NCBI GenBank assembly: GCA_027624335.1
Contig: JAQBWV010000001.1
Location: 40,690-104,689 of the forward strand
Length of the DNA: 64,000 nucleotides
Source: Planctomycetota bacterium
GTDB lineage: Bacteria; Planctomycetota; Planctomycetia; Planctomycetales; Planctomycetaceae
Direction of reading: 5' to 3'
Shown: in pieces, positions 29,873 through 39,947 of the stretch
Layout of the letters: each line of letters begins with the position of its first letter
Position numbering within the stretch: position 1 is the first letter of the stretch
Translations under genes and position numbers: made by a program
The notes under the pieces: generated by a model
Seen by the model: the letters and a program-made list of their open reading frames with translations, nothing else
Databases searched by the model: none
What the model was told of the DNA's origin: nothing

Positions 29873-31270
29873 TCAGGCGAGGTGGAATTGCGGCACGGTA
29901 CTCAGCGTGTGAATCAGTTCGGCGATGCGCCGCGACGAGTTGCCGGACGTCTGGGCAGCGAACTCGACAAGTTCCTGTTTTGCCCTGGTACCCAGCGGAG
30001 CCGCAAGGAATAGTTCGTCCAGCCATTCAATAAGTTTCGGTGGCGACGCGACACCGTATCGGGTTGCCAGTGATTCCAGAGACTGCCCGGCGAAGCGTGT
30101 CTTGTCGTGTCGCAGGATCTCGCCGACGAGGTTCGAACGACCAAGCAGTGTCGATGTGTTGATCCAGCTTCGGCCACCATCCCAGCCTTTAACGTTGGGT
30201 GGATAAAAGACAGCCTGCCCGATCTCATCGAGCCCGCGTGCGACAAGTTCGAGGTTTGATGAACCATGCAGGCAACGTAACAGGCCAATTCCAAGCTCGA
30301 CCGGCGAGCGGACTTTTCTGCCGACGGCGAAAGACGAGTGGAACAGATTGCTGGCAAGGATCCGCTCGATTACCGGCCCGATCTGCAAGTCAGACCTGCG
30401 GAGCAGTTGCGCGAGCGGTTCGACAAGTTGTTCTGGCGCTGAAGGCTCGTCAAACATAAAGAAACGGATCAATTTACCGACGATAAATCTCGGCAGAGCC
30501 TTCTGCTTAAGCACGACCGCGATGCCTTCTTCCCCGCCGAATGCGCCGGTTTCTCCGAGGATTGACTTCGAGCCAGTGTCGTGCTGAAACCGGTTGAATC
30601 GGAAACTATTTCGACGAACTTCCCACCCGGTGAAGCAACGGGCCAGTTCCTGAATGTCCCGTTCGCTGTAGTTGCCCTCACCCAGGCAGAACAGCTCCAT
30701 GATTTCCCTGGCGAAGTTCTCGTTCGGGTGAGCCTTCCTGTTCGTCGCTGAGTCAAGATAAACCAGCATCGCCGGGTTGCGGGAGATCTCCAGAACCATC
30801 GTGCCTAAGTCGCCCACTGCATGTCGACGCAGCAACCGGTTCTGGTCGAACATCATTTCCACGTCGTCGACCTTGTCCGCGCCCGTCGCGAAGTGGCCAT
30901 GCCAGAAGAGAGCGAGCTTTTCCAGTAACGGGCTGTGTGACGGTGCGTTGTCGCCGGGCCACTGGGAATTCAGCATCCGATACAGCCACCAGGCCGCCAG
31001 GTTCTTTGAATTTCCGGTCGCCAGCATCGCCGTCGCCAGAGCGTCTGCTGCGGGATCAATTTGCGCCGCGGCGGTCGCTTGCCGAATGACACTGGCAACG
31101 AAATCTGTCGGATCCGTTTTCACGATCCGGTCCAGCTCTTCCGATGTGGCTCCGAATCCAGCACGCCGGCACAGATGCGCGGCGCGGCGTCGGTTCCACG
31201 GTTGCTCGGCGGACGGTTCAAAGGGCGCCCAGGCCCAGCCCGGATCGACCGCCATAATGTCGTTTGACAT
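29873..31270 (-). CDS. DUF1800 domain-containing protein
   Basis: AAHLCRRAGFGATSEELD, MLVYLDSATNRKAHPNENFAREIMELFCLGEGNYSERDIQELARCFTGW. Confidence 0.93.
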   Translation of the reverse strand: MSNDIMAVDPGWAWAPFEPSAEQPWNRRRAAHLCRRAGFGATSEELDRIVKTDPTDFVASVIRQATAAAQIDPAADALATAMLATGNSKNLAAWWLYRMLNSQWPGDNAPSHSPLLEKLALFWHGHFATGADKVDDVEMMFDQNRLLRRHAVGDLGTMVLEISRNPAMLVYLDSATNRKAHPNENFAREIMELFCLGEGNYSERDIQELARCFTGWEVRRNSFRFNRFQHDTGSKSILGETGAFGGEEGIAVVLKQKALPRFIVGKLIRFFMFDEPSAPEQLVEPLAQLLRRSDLQIGPVIERILASNLFHSSFAVGRKVRSPVELGIGLLRCLHGSSNLELVARGLDEIGQAVFYPPNVKGWDGGRSWINTSTLLGRSNLVGEILRHDKTRFAGQSLESLATRYGVASPPKLIEWLDELFLAAPLGTRAKQELVEFAAQTSGNSSRRIAELIHTLSTVPQFHLA

Positions 31271-31278
31271 GTCCCACT

Positions 31279-33057
31279 CTACTTCTGAGTCTGAATCGCC
31301 AGTTCAAGTTTCAACAGACCGTCGGTCGTCCGCACGTCAAATGAAACTTCGCGGAGCAGGCTGAGTAGCTCCAGCAGTATGTGGATCTGTCGTTCTGCTT
31401 CGCCGCGGTCATGGCCTTCTTTAATCATGTTCTGAGCGATGAGATGTTCGCGATTATCGTCGAGGACTTGCCCCAGCTTCTCTGTGTCGAGTCTAGCGAC
31501 CGTGTTAGACGCCGCTCGCTCGGTTCGCTGCTCACCGTGTGACGCGTCCACGAGATCCTTCGCCAGTTGCTTCGTGCTGGCAATGAAGAATCTGTCGTCG
31601 GCAAAGGCGAGAGTTGGCGAGAAGTTGAACTGGATCTTCGCTCGCTCAGAAGTTTTCTCCGACGGTTCCAGCACGAAGGTCGCGGTATAAATCTTGTTGT
31701 CGCGGTGGATTTCGATGTCCTGGTCGAGTTGTGGATTGCCCTCCATCGCACCGATCACGTTCAGGAATCCGACGAAACTCTGGAATGTCCGTCGCAATTC
31801 TGTGCGAGTTTCCTCAGCGCTTTCCAGTCGACCGGCCAATGCGAAACTCGGCAGTCGAATGGCGGGTTTCGGAAACACGTTTTCGAAGTTCTGCCGATTG
31901 ACGATGAGCTGCAGGTGTGGCGAGAACGAACCGAGAATGTCCTCTCCAAAATCCTTGCCGGAAAACAACGTCGTAAGGTTGGCGTCAGCCTTTGCGAGTT
32001 GGTCATTGATTCGCTCATCAAACAGATCTCCTGCCCTCAGCCACATGTCGGAGACCTTGCGATAGGTGCTGAGTGAAAGAATCGTCGAGTCCGTTTCAAG
32101 CGGCGGTTCTGCCGCGCCGCTTCCGTCCGGGCCAAACCAGTATTCGCGAAACTCCTCGACCCATTCCGCTTTATGTGGTGCGGCAAGTTGCAGACGTGTG
32201 GATTCGGGGGAAACGTACAAAGCAGCCGTGATGTACGGCGTCTGGCGGATGTTTGTAAGGACTCCGCCGGCGAGAAGTTCGACGGCAGGATTCGGTGTCT
32301 GATTCTTCTCCAGACCTTTTGCGAGCCCCGCGTCGCGGACCGTGCTGACGTCGAACCAGCCCCAGACGGTTGGTTCGCCGCTGATCGTAGTTCTGGCGTT
32401 TGCAAACTGTTTGTTGTCGCTGACCGAATCAACGGAACCGTCCAGCAACGTATCAATGAGTTTCTGTCCCAACTTGTTCTTATTGACCATGACGAGCCAC
32501 GGTCCGACGATCGCAAATCGACCATCGTCTTTGCCGTATACGGTGATGCCACGGTAGTCGACTTCTGGCAGCGGATCTTTCCCCTTGAATTTTGCATCCT
32601 GACGACCGAGTTCGATGAGCTTCTTCGCGGCACTCTGAAGTTTGCCGGCGTCGCGAGATCGGATGAGCGTGACAACACCCTGAGTTTCCTGGTCGAATGC
32701 GATGGTAACGCCACCGCCAAGCACGGTGTCGTAAGCCTCACGCCAACTCATTCCGATCTGTGTTTCGATGTGAGTTCGGATTCCCAGAAACATCAGATAT
32801 CCAGGGTTGGACACGGCTGCATGATATTCCGGCTGCTTCAGAATCTTTTTCCAGACAGCGTGCTCGGTCAGCGTGGTGAGCAGTTGATCGGGGTGGGCGA
32901 TCTCGACGACCGCCACGCAGCCAGGCGGCAGCAGGTCCAGTGCCGAGCGTTCTTCGGACTGCAGCCCTGGCTGGGCGGACGCTGCTCCGGAGTAGAACGT
33001 TGACCAAAGCAGTCCGCAGAACAGCGTGGTCAGCACAGATTGTCGTCGTCGTTTCAT
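31279..33057 (-). CDS. Secreted hypothetical protein (592 aa)
   Basis: ORF with signal peptide, 9 nt upstream of the DUF1800 gene, same strand. Confidence 0.78.
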   Translation of the reverse strand: MKRRRQSVLTTLFCGLLWSTFYSGAASAQPGLQSEERSALDLLPPGCVAVVEIAHPDQLLTTLTEHAVWKKILKQPEYHAAVSNPGYLMFLGIRTHIETQIGMSWREAYDTVLGGGVTIAFDQETQGVVTLIRSRDAGKLQSAAKKLIELGRQDAKFKGKDPLPEVDYRGITVYGKDDGRFAIVGPWLVMVNKNKLGQKLIDTLLDGSVDSVSDNKQFANARTTISGEPTVWGWFDVSTVRDAGLAKGLEKNQTPNPAVELLAGGVLTNIRQTPYITAALYVSPESTRLQLAAPHKAEWVEEFREYWFGPDGSGAAEPPLETDSTILSLSTYRKVSDMWLRAGDLFDERINDQLAKADANLTTLFSGKDFGEDILGSFSPHLQLIVNRQNFENVFPKPAIRLPSFALAGRLESAEETRTELRRTFQSFVGFLNVIGAMEGNPQLDQDIEIHRDNKIYTATFVLEPSEKTSERAKIQFNFSPTLAFADDRFFIASTKQLAKDLVDASHGEQRTERAASNTVARLDTEKLGQVLDDNREHLIAQNMIKEGHDRGEAERQIHILLELLSLLREVSFDVRTTDGLLKLELAIQTQK

Positions 33058-33233
33058 GGTTGTTCCTGAATCAGCGAAACTGCTGAGCGGTGTAACGTAT
33101 CAGCATCCACAGCCGCACTGGTAGCAGCGTACCCGGTGAGGGCTCCTGCAGTTTCACTGTTGTTGAGAACCGCTCGGGCGGCGTCCAGTGCCAAAGCTGG
33201 TGACATTGGGCCATCGCTTCCGGCAGCTTCCGT

Positions 33234-33295
33234 AGGGCCGGTTCCTACCGGCCGCACACGCAAATCACACGCGAACGCCCGATAGGAACCGACCC
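33234..33295. repeat. Inverted repeat with AGGGCCGGTTCC core
   Basis: AGGGCCGGTTCCTACCGGCCG (33234-33254) vs reverse complement of CGCCCGATAGGAACCGACCCT (33275-33295): 18/21 identical. Confidence 0.8.
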
Positions 33296-33535
33296 TGCTC
33301 GGCGACAGTCAAACGCCCCACTCATGGCCGCGTGGGGCGCAACCTCTGTATCGATGAAGTTTCGGAATCCGGCCTGGCTAGAATTCCGAACAGTCGATAA
33401 ATCTGCGTGGTCAGGAGAACGCGGCGTCGATTACCTTGGAGCGGGCTATCTTCCTGCCGCAGCGATGGAATTTCGTTCGCTGGAAGTATTCGAGTGTGTT
33501 TCGAATCACGTGTCATCTGTCAGACTGAATATTTC

Positions 33536-34945
33536 ATGCTCAATCTGCTTGATCATCGACCGGATCGTACCTGCGAAGGGCTCGCTCGTCGCGAGTTTCT
33601 GCGAGTCGGCACGCTTGGGTTCGGCGGTCTTTCACTGGCGAAACTTCTGCGCAGTCGGGCCGAGGCATCCTTACCGTCCAGCGTCGTCAGGCAGAAGTCC
33701 GTCGTGCTGCTGTTTTTGCAGGGAGGACCGTCTCATATCGAGTTGTTCGATCCAAAAATGACGGCCCCGGCGGAATTCCACAGTGTCAACGGCGAGGTCC
33801 AGACGGGTCTGCCAGGCATTACGTTCGGCAGTACCTTCCCGCAACTCGCAAAGCTGGCGGACAAGTTCACGGTCGTCAGGTCGTATGGATCAAAGAACGC
33901 GGGTCATAGCTATGGGAGCGTGGTCAGCGGCGGTGATTCTCAAGGAGCCAGTGCCGGCTCGGTCTATGCACGCGTGGTGGGAAACAACAATTCTCAAACA
34001 GGCATCCCGACGAACACATTGATCCTGCCGGAAGCCATTGCCCCGGACATGAAGATCGGCAGTAACTTCGAGACCGGTGCGCTGCCGACGCTGACTCAGG
34101 CCGGACCGCTCGGAAAGAACTTTGAAGCATTCAACCCGATCGGTGGCGGAGAGCTGAAGAAGAACATGGAGCTGAAGTTGAGTCCCGAGCGTTTCGGCGA
34201 TCGACGATCGCTGCTCGGCAGTCTGGACCAGATTCGCCGGGACATCGACACGCAAAGGCTGCTCGAGTTTACCGACGAGTATCAGCAACAGGCGTTTGAC
34301 GTTATCAGTAACGGAGCAGCCATCGCGTTTGACCTGACGAGAGAAGACGCCAGGACGGTCGCACGCTACGACACGCAGCATCTTTTCTCGAATGAAGACG
34401 TGCAGAAATGGGGCGACATGCGACGGTCCAGCAACCTGCTGGGACGCCAACTGTTGCTTGCCAGGCGGCTGTGTGAATCAGGTTGCGGTTTCGTAACGGT
34501 CTCGGACTGCGGCTGGGACATGCACAGCAATGGCAACAGTCCCAGGAACCTCGGAGGCATGAGATGGCTTGGCTCACAGGTCGACCATGCGGTTGCTGCG
34601 TTCATTCACGATGTCGAGGAACGAGGATTGTCTGACGATATCCTGCTGATCGTGACTGGCGAAATGGGTCGTAGTCCAAGGATCAACGGTAACGGAGGCC
34701 GGGACCACTATGGTGAGCTGACTCCACTATTGCTCCACGGTGGCGGCCTGAAGATGGGACAGGTCATCGGCCAGTCCGATCGCACTGCCGCTCGCCCGGC
34801 ATCGGAACCGTTCGCGCCGTCGCACCTCTTCGCAACAATCATGCACACGCTGTTCGACGTCAGCGAACTGCGACTGGTACCAGGCGTCCCACGCGACATC
34901 CTGCAGAACATCAACCGCGATGAACCAATCGCCGGTCTGTTCTGA
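33536..34945 (+). CDS. DUF1501 domain-containing protein
   Basis: LARREFLRVGTLGFGGLSLAKLL; VVLLFLQGGPSHIELFDPK; VTGEMGRSPRINGNGGRDHYGELTPLLLHGGGLKMGQVIGQSDRTA. Confidence 0.93.
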   Translation: MLNLLDHRPDRTCEGLARREFLRVGTLGFGGLSLAKLLRSRAEASLPSSVVRQKSVVLLFLQGGPSHIELFDPKMTAPAEFHSVNGEVQTGLPGITFGSTFPQLAKLADKFTVVRSYGSKNAGHSYGSVVSGGDSQGASAGSVYARVVGNNNSQTGIPTNTLILPEAIAPDMKIGSNFETGALPTLTQAGPLGKNFEAFNPIGGGELKKNMELKLSPERFGDRRSLLGSLDQIRRDIDTQRLLEFTDEYQQQAFDVISNGAAIAFDLTREDARTVARYDTQHLFSNEDVQKWGDMRRSSNLLGRQLLLARRLCESGCGFVTVSDCGWDMHSNGNSPRNLGGMRWLGSQVDHAVAAFIHDVEERGLSDDILLIVTGEMGRSPRINGNGGRDHYGELTPLLLHGGGLKMGQVIGQSDRTAARPASEPFAPSHLFATIMHTLFDVSELRLVPGVPRDILQNINRDEPIAGLF

Positions 34946-35078
34946 CGCGAACTGTGCAACATTGCTTTTCCAACGTTCGCCACTGAGTCGCTGAAATGAC
35001 TCACTGTCCGGCGACGATGGCTACGGCAGATGGACGAACAAATTTGACGCCACTCCGTGACGAAAAGGTTGAACGCAG

Positions 35079-37082
35079 ATGACGAACCAGAGGATTCACG
35101 GGTTACTCAGCTTCGCCCTGGTCGGCGTTCTGTCGTCACCGTGTGTGGCTGGCGATTCGCCGGTACGGCCTGAACCGACTGACGAGAACATCAGTATTGT
35201 CCTGGTGAGGAACGGCAAACCGGTACACAACATGTTCTGCCTGCCGAACGACGAGGCGGATCCGGCTGCCGTTCTTGCGCTGAAGGAATATCGCGAGCTG
35301 ACAACAAGAGCGACGGGTACGGAACCTGTGCGAGTGGAGAAGCCGGTACCGGGTGTGCCAACGATTTTCTTCGGGCGGAACTCCTGGTCCAGTAATGCCG
35401 GTGTCACGACAGTTGGTGTTGGCCCGGAAGGGTTTCGGATTCGATCGATTGGTCAGGACATTCATATTGTCGGTCGAGATACGCCGAAAGTTGGAGCTCA
35501 CCAGGTTGCCGGAAGAAACGGTATGGAGCCGGGCACGTTGTACGGAACGTATGAGTTCCTGGAACGCTACTTCGGAATGTTGTTCGCCTGGCATGATGAC
35601 CTCGGCACAATCACTCCTGCGCAGACCGATCTGACGATCAGGTCGATGCACCTCGTCGATGGCCCGGATTGCTCCTATCGGCAGTTCACAAAGTCTCCCG
35701 AGGGTATGGCCAACCAGATCTTCGGTCGACGATTGCGTCTCGGGCATCCTCTGGAAGTACGACACGAGCACAACTGGCATCGGATCATGTCACCTGAGAT
35801 TTACGGCAAGCAGCACCCGGAATGGTTTGCTGAGATCGACGGTCAGCGTTATCCGAAGCATTACGCGGAGAAACGAGGCGGTCAGGTATGCACCAGTAAC
35901 CCGGAAGTCGTCCAGCATTTTGCGAGCACGGCGATTGAACATTTCAACAAGTATCCGAAATCCGACATGTTCTCGATCGCCGCCAACGACGGTCGTAAAT
36001 TCTGCACGTGTCTGAAATGCCAGGCTCTCGATTCCGGTCGAACGCGTCCCGACGGGCGAAGAGTTCTGACCGATCGAATCATCACATTCAGTAATCAGAT
36101 TGCTGAACGAGTGGCAAAAGTGCATCCGGAGAAAAGGCTCGGAGTCATCATTTATCTTGACTACAAGTACGCGCCGCAGAATGTGAAGCCGCACCCGATG
36201 CTGTTTCTCGTTCATCCGACAAACAGCGGATTTTCCCAGGGGGCCTTCTACGAAGGCGACGAGTGGTCTGAGGCGGTGGTGGAACGCGGTTGGCATTCCG
36301 CTGCCGGCACCTTCTACAAGTACGATATCTGGCATTACGACCAGACGCCGTTGTACATGATTGCTCCGGTGACGAAGCACGTTATTGCCAAATGTCGGGC
36401 ACAGAAGAATCACGGCGTCGATGGCGGTTATCACTACATTGCCCACTCGTACGAATTACTGGGCGCCGGACACTATCTGCTTGGGCGATTGATGTGGGAT
36501 TACGACTTCGATGCAGAGGCTGCTGAGACGAGATACTACAAAGCCCTCTACGGCGAAGCTGGCGTCGAAGTAAAGGAGTATTACGACCTGTTGGAGAACG
36601 CCCTGATCAACGCGTTTAAAGACGGTCCCGACGTGGAAATAGCGAGTAAAGAACCGATCGTCGCTTCCTTCTTCAATCGTTATCCGGGAGCGAATAATCC
36701 CGGGTTCTACATCGCTGCCTACTGGCCGATCCTGTCGGAGATGAAGCAGACAATCGAACGTGCCTACAGTAAACGCAAATCGCTTTCGGTTGCTGAACAC
36801 GAGCGGCTGATCCGTCTGATCGACCATCACAACTACACGATGCACACGGTCGCTTCGATGATTTATGTGGGGCGAAGTCTGACGGGAAGTGTTGACCCTT
36901 CTGACGGCAAGGGACTCGCAGTTTCCAAAGCGAAACGAGACGCTGCCATCGAGCGCATCTCCAGATACAGACCTCAGTATGCGAAGCTGATTTCCGAACT
37001 CGATCAAAGCAGCCACACGGGCGTCATCTACGGGAGGAAGCCGACCATCGAAGTGCGGGCTCCGTCGGACTTCAACGAGTAG
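35079..37082 (+). CDS. DUF4838 domain-containing protein, secreted
   Basis: GTLYGTYEFLERYFGMLFAWHDDLGTI..., HPEWFAEIDGQRYPKH..., FSIAANDGRKFCTCLKCQALD... Confidence 0.85.
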   Translation: MTNQRIHGLLSFALVGVLSSPCVAGDSPVRPEPTDENISIVLVRNGKPVHNMFCLPNDEADPAAVLALKEYRELTTRATGTEPVRVEKPVPGVPTIFFGRNSWSSNAGVTTVGVGPEGFRIRSIGQDIHIVGRDTPKVGAHQVAGRNGMEPGTLYGTYEFLERYFGMLFAWHDDLGTITPAQTDLTIRSMHLVDGPDCSYRQFTKSPEGMANQIFGRRLRLGHPLEVRHEHNWHRIMSPEIYGKQHPEWFAEIDGQRYPKHYAEKRGGQVCTSNPEVVQHFASTAIEHFNKYPKSDMFSIAANDGRKFCTCLKCQALDSGRTRPDGRRVLTDRIITFSNQIAERVAKVHPEKRLGVIIYLDYKYAPQNVKPHPMLFLVHPTNSGFSQGAFYEGDEWSEAVVERGWHSAAGTFYKYDIWHYDQTPLYMIAPVTKHVIAKCRAQKNHGVDGGYHYIAHSYELLGAGHYLLGRLMWDYDFDAEAAETRYYKALYGEAGVEVKEYYDLLENALINAFKDGPDVEIASKEPIVASFFNRYPGANNPGFYIAAYWPILSEMKQTIERAYSKRKSLSVAEHERLIRLIDHHNYTMHTVASMIYVGRSLTGSVDPSDGKGLAVSKAKRDAAIERISRYRPQYAKLISELDQSSHTGVIYGRKPTIEVRAPSDFNE

Positions 37083-37330
37083 TCGTCTGAATAAAAACCA
37101 GTGTCGAGTCGACGAGAAAACCAGGAACTGCAGAGTGTGTGAAGCGGCGCGGAACGCACCATTGGCAAAGAGATCGCAACTGCAATCCGCTTCTCTTAAT
37201 GCACCCTGCACGTTGATTGGTTCGATTCCTTGTCTCGAAACAGTGTTCCAGCCAAAGTGACCTTGTCCAAACAGTACGATCAACTATCGGCTCCCACCCC
37301 ATGTACTGGCTTCGTACCAGGAATCGTGTC

Positions 37331-39922
37331 ATGAACTCGCGATGGCTATCGCTTCGAACACTTCCGCGACTCTCGCCTTCATGGCGGGTTGTCCGGAGTC
37401 CCGGCAACCGGCTTTACAGAGTCGTCACGTGTGTTTGTGTCATGTTCACGATTTCGACCGGAACGGTTAATGCCGACGACTCTGCGGAAGGAGTTACCTT
37501 CTTTGAAAAGAAGATTCGACCAATCCTGATGAAACATTGCTACGAGTGTCACTCGGCTGCCTCAGTGACGAAAGGAGAACTCCGCGGCGCTTTGCAACTT
37601 GACACCCGAGAGGGGATTCGGCGAGGCGGGGACGCGGGACCGGCCGTGGTACCAGGGAAGCCGGACCAGAGTCTCCTGCTGGCGGCGATACGACATGAAC
37701 AGGATCTCGAAATGCCGCCGGACGGAGGCCCCTTGCCGGCATCCGTCATTAAAGATGTCACTGAATGGATCACGATGGGGGCGCCCGATCCACGTGATGG
37801 AAAGCCGGTCGCGGCGTCATTCGATTTCTCACGCTCACGTGATTTCTGGTCATTGCAGCCGGTGCGGTTTCCGTCGCCACCGAACGTTATCAACAAGACC
37901 TGGCCGCGCAGTGACCTCGATCGTTTCGTATTGGCGAGACGGGAAGAGCGTAATATTCAAGCCGCCGCCGATGCACCGCAGCGTGTGTTGTTGCGACGTT
38001 TGTTTTTTGACATCGTTGGATTGCCACCGACTCCTGATGAGTTGCAGCAGTTTCAGTCGATGCCAATTGAGCCTGTTGTCGATTACCTGTTGAATTCGCC
38101 GCATTTCGGCGAACGCTGGGGACGACACTGGCTGGACGTGGCGCGTTTCTCGGAAAGCAATGGTCGCGCCAGGAACATGGCCTGGCATAACGCCTGGCGT
38201 TATCGCGACTGGGTCATTGACGCGTTCAATGCTGACCTGCCCTACGATCAATTCATCGCGCAACAGATTGCCGGGGATCTGTTGCCGGCGGGAAACCGTG
38301 AGCAGCGTGATCGACAGATTATCGCGACTGGATTTCTGGCGCTGGGGCCAAAAAGTCTTGAGGAACTCAATCGCGAGCTGTTTCGCATGGACATCATTGA
38401 TGAGCAGATCGACGTCATCTGTCGCGGAATTCTAGGTCTCTCGGTGAGCTGTGCGCGGTGTCACGATCACAAGTTTGATCCGGTCCCGACTTCGGATTAT
38501 TACGCGCTGGCTGGCATTCTGCAGAGCACGGATACGCTGTACGGCATTGGTCCGATGGGGATTAAGGGAGTCAACGATTCCGCTCTTGCCGCGATCGGCG
38601 CTGATGCTGATGAACTGGCTGGACCCGCCAATGAGCATCTTGAGTCGGTGAAAGTACAAACGCAAAAACGCAACACCGCACGGTCGGATCGCTATCGCGT
38701 CGTAAGGCGAGTGGCCGACAGTAAACGGAAACTCGGAAAACCGGGAACAGACGAGGACGCACTCGGAAAAGAGATCGCCACGATGGAGGCGGAAATCAAG
38801 GATTGGGATGAACGCATCAGGAATATGGATGCGGAACTTGCGGAACTCGTAGCAAACCCGACTCCACAGCCACAGTTCGCGATGGGTGTTCGCGATTATC
38901 CACAGCCGGAAGACTGCCGCATTCGCGTGCGTGGCGAGCCGGCGAATCACGGCGACCATGTGCAGCGCGGTGTTCTGCGATGTGTCGAAGTGACTGGCCT
39001 GCCCGGAATCAGTGGACGCGAGAGTGGCCGATTGCAATTGGCACAGTGGCTCACCAGTAGGGACAACCCGCTGACTGCTCGCGTCATGGTGAACCGAGTC
39101 TGGCAGCACTTGTCTGGTCGCGGCCTGGTCGACACACCGGACGATTTCGGCGCGACTGGCTCGCCGCCTTCCCATCCGCTGCTCCTGGATTACCTCACGT
39201 CGCGGTTCATGGCTCAGAACTGGTCAATGAAGCAACTCATCCGTGAAATCGTACTCAGCCGGACCTACCAGCTAAGTAGCGACAATGCGGGAAACGGTCC
39301 AGAACTGGATCCGGACAATGTGCTGTTGTGGCAAATGTCCCTGCGGCGGCTTGAAGTGGAGCCGTTCCGCGACGCGTTGCTGGCAGTGAGCGGGCGACTG
39401 AATCCTGACAGACCACAGGGATCAGTGATCCAGCAGATTGGAGTGTTCAGCGACTACGAGTTCAATTCCAAAGTAAAACTGACTCCAGAGATGATCAACA
39501 CCGATCATCGAACCGTCTACCTGCCGGTTGTGCGGGGCTTGTTACCGGAGACGTTGTCGTTGTTCGACTTCGCTGATCCGAATTCGCTCACAGGACGCCG
39601 CGATGAAACGACTGTGCCTTCGCAGGCTTTGTTCCTGATGAACAGCCCCACGATGATCACATTCGCAAACGATACTGCCGGGCGACTGCTGTCACAGAAA
39701 CAGATGGATGACGCGCAGCGACTGCATTGGCTGTATGAACTGGCACTGGCTCGAAAGCCGACAGCAGCAGAGCAGTCAGTCGTATTGAACTTTCTTGCTG
39801 GGAAACACGAGTTCATTGAGACGACAGGCGAAACCCGCTCGGAATCGGATATCCATCAGCAGACGTGGCTCAGCGTGTGTCAGGCAGTGCTGGCCAGTAG
39901 TGAGTTTCGTCACGTGAAATAG
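37331..39922 (+). CDS. Planctomycete cytochrome c (PSCyt1) - DUF1549 - DUF1553 protein
   Basis: CYECHS heme motif; HFGERWGRHWLDVARFSESNG; CARCHDHKFDPVPTSDYYALAGIL; RVMVNRVWQHLSGRGLVDTPDDFGATGSPPSHPLLLDYL. Confidence 0.94.
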   Translation: MNSRWLSLRTLPRLSPSWRVVRSPGNRLYRVVTCVCVMFTISTGTVNADDSAEGVTFFEKKIRPILMKHCYECHSAASVTKGELRGALQLDTREGIRRGGDAGPAVVPGKPDQSLLLAAIRHEQDLEMPPDGGPLPASVIKDVTEWITMGAPDPRDGKPVAASFDFSRSRDFWSLQPVRFPSPPNVINKTWPRSDLDRFVLARREERNIQAAADAPQRVLLRRLFFDIVGLPPTPDELQQFQSMPIEPVVDYLLNSPHFGERWGRHWLDVARFSESNGRARNMAWHNAWRYRDWVIDAFNADLPYDQFIAQQIAGDLLPAGNREQRDRQIIATGFLALGPKSLEELNRELFRMDIIDEQIDVICRGILGLSVSCARCHDHKFDPVPTSDYYALAGILQSTDTLYGIGPMGIKGVNDSALAAIGADADELAGPANEHLESVKVQTQKRNTARSDRYRVVRRVADSKRKLGKPGTDEDALGKEIATMEAEIKDWDERIRNMDAELAELVANPTPQPQFAMGVRDYPQPEDCRIRVRGEPANHGDHVQRGVLRCVEVTGLPGISGRESGRLQLAQWLTSRDNPLTARVMVNRVWQHLSGRGLVDTPDDFGATGSPPSHPLLLDYLTSRFMAQNWSMKQLIREIVLSRTYQLSSDNAGNGPELDPDNVLLWQMSLRRLEVEPFRDALLAVSGRLNPDRPQGSVIQQIGVFSDYEFNSKVKLTPEMINTDHRTVYLPVVRGLLPETLSLFDFADPNSLTGRRDETTVPSQALFLMNSPTMITFANDTAGRLLSQKQMDDAQRLHWLYELALARKPTAAEQSVVLNFLAGKHEFIETTGETRSESDIHQQTWLSVCQAVLASSEFRHVK

Positions 39923-39947
39923 GAACGAAGTTGAGGGAAGTAGCGAA

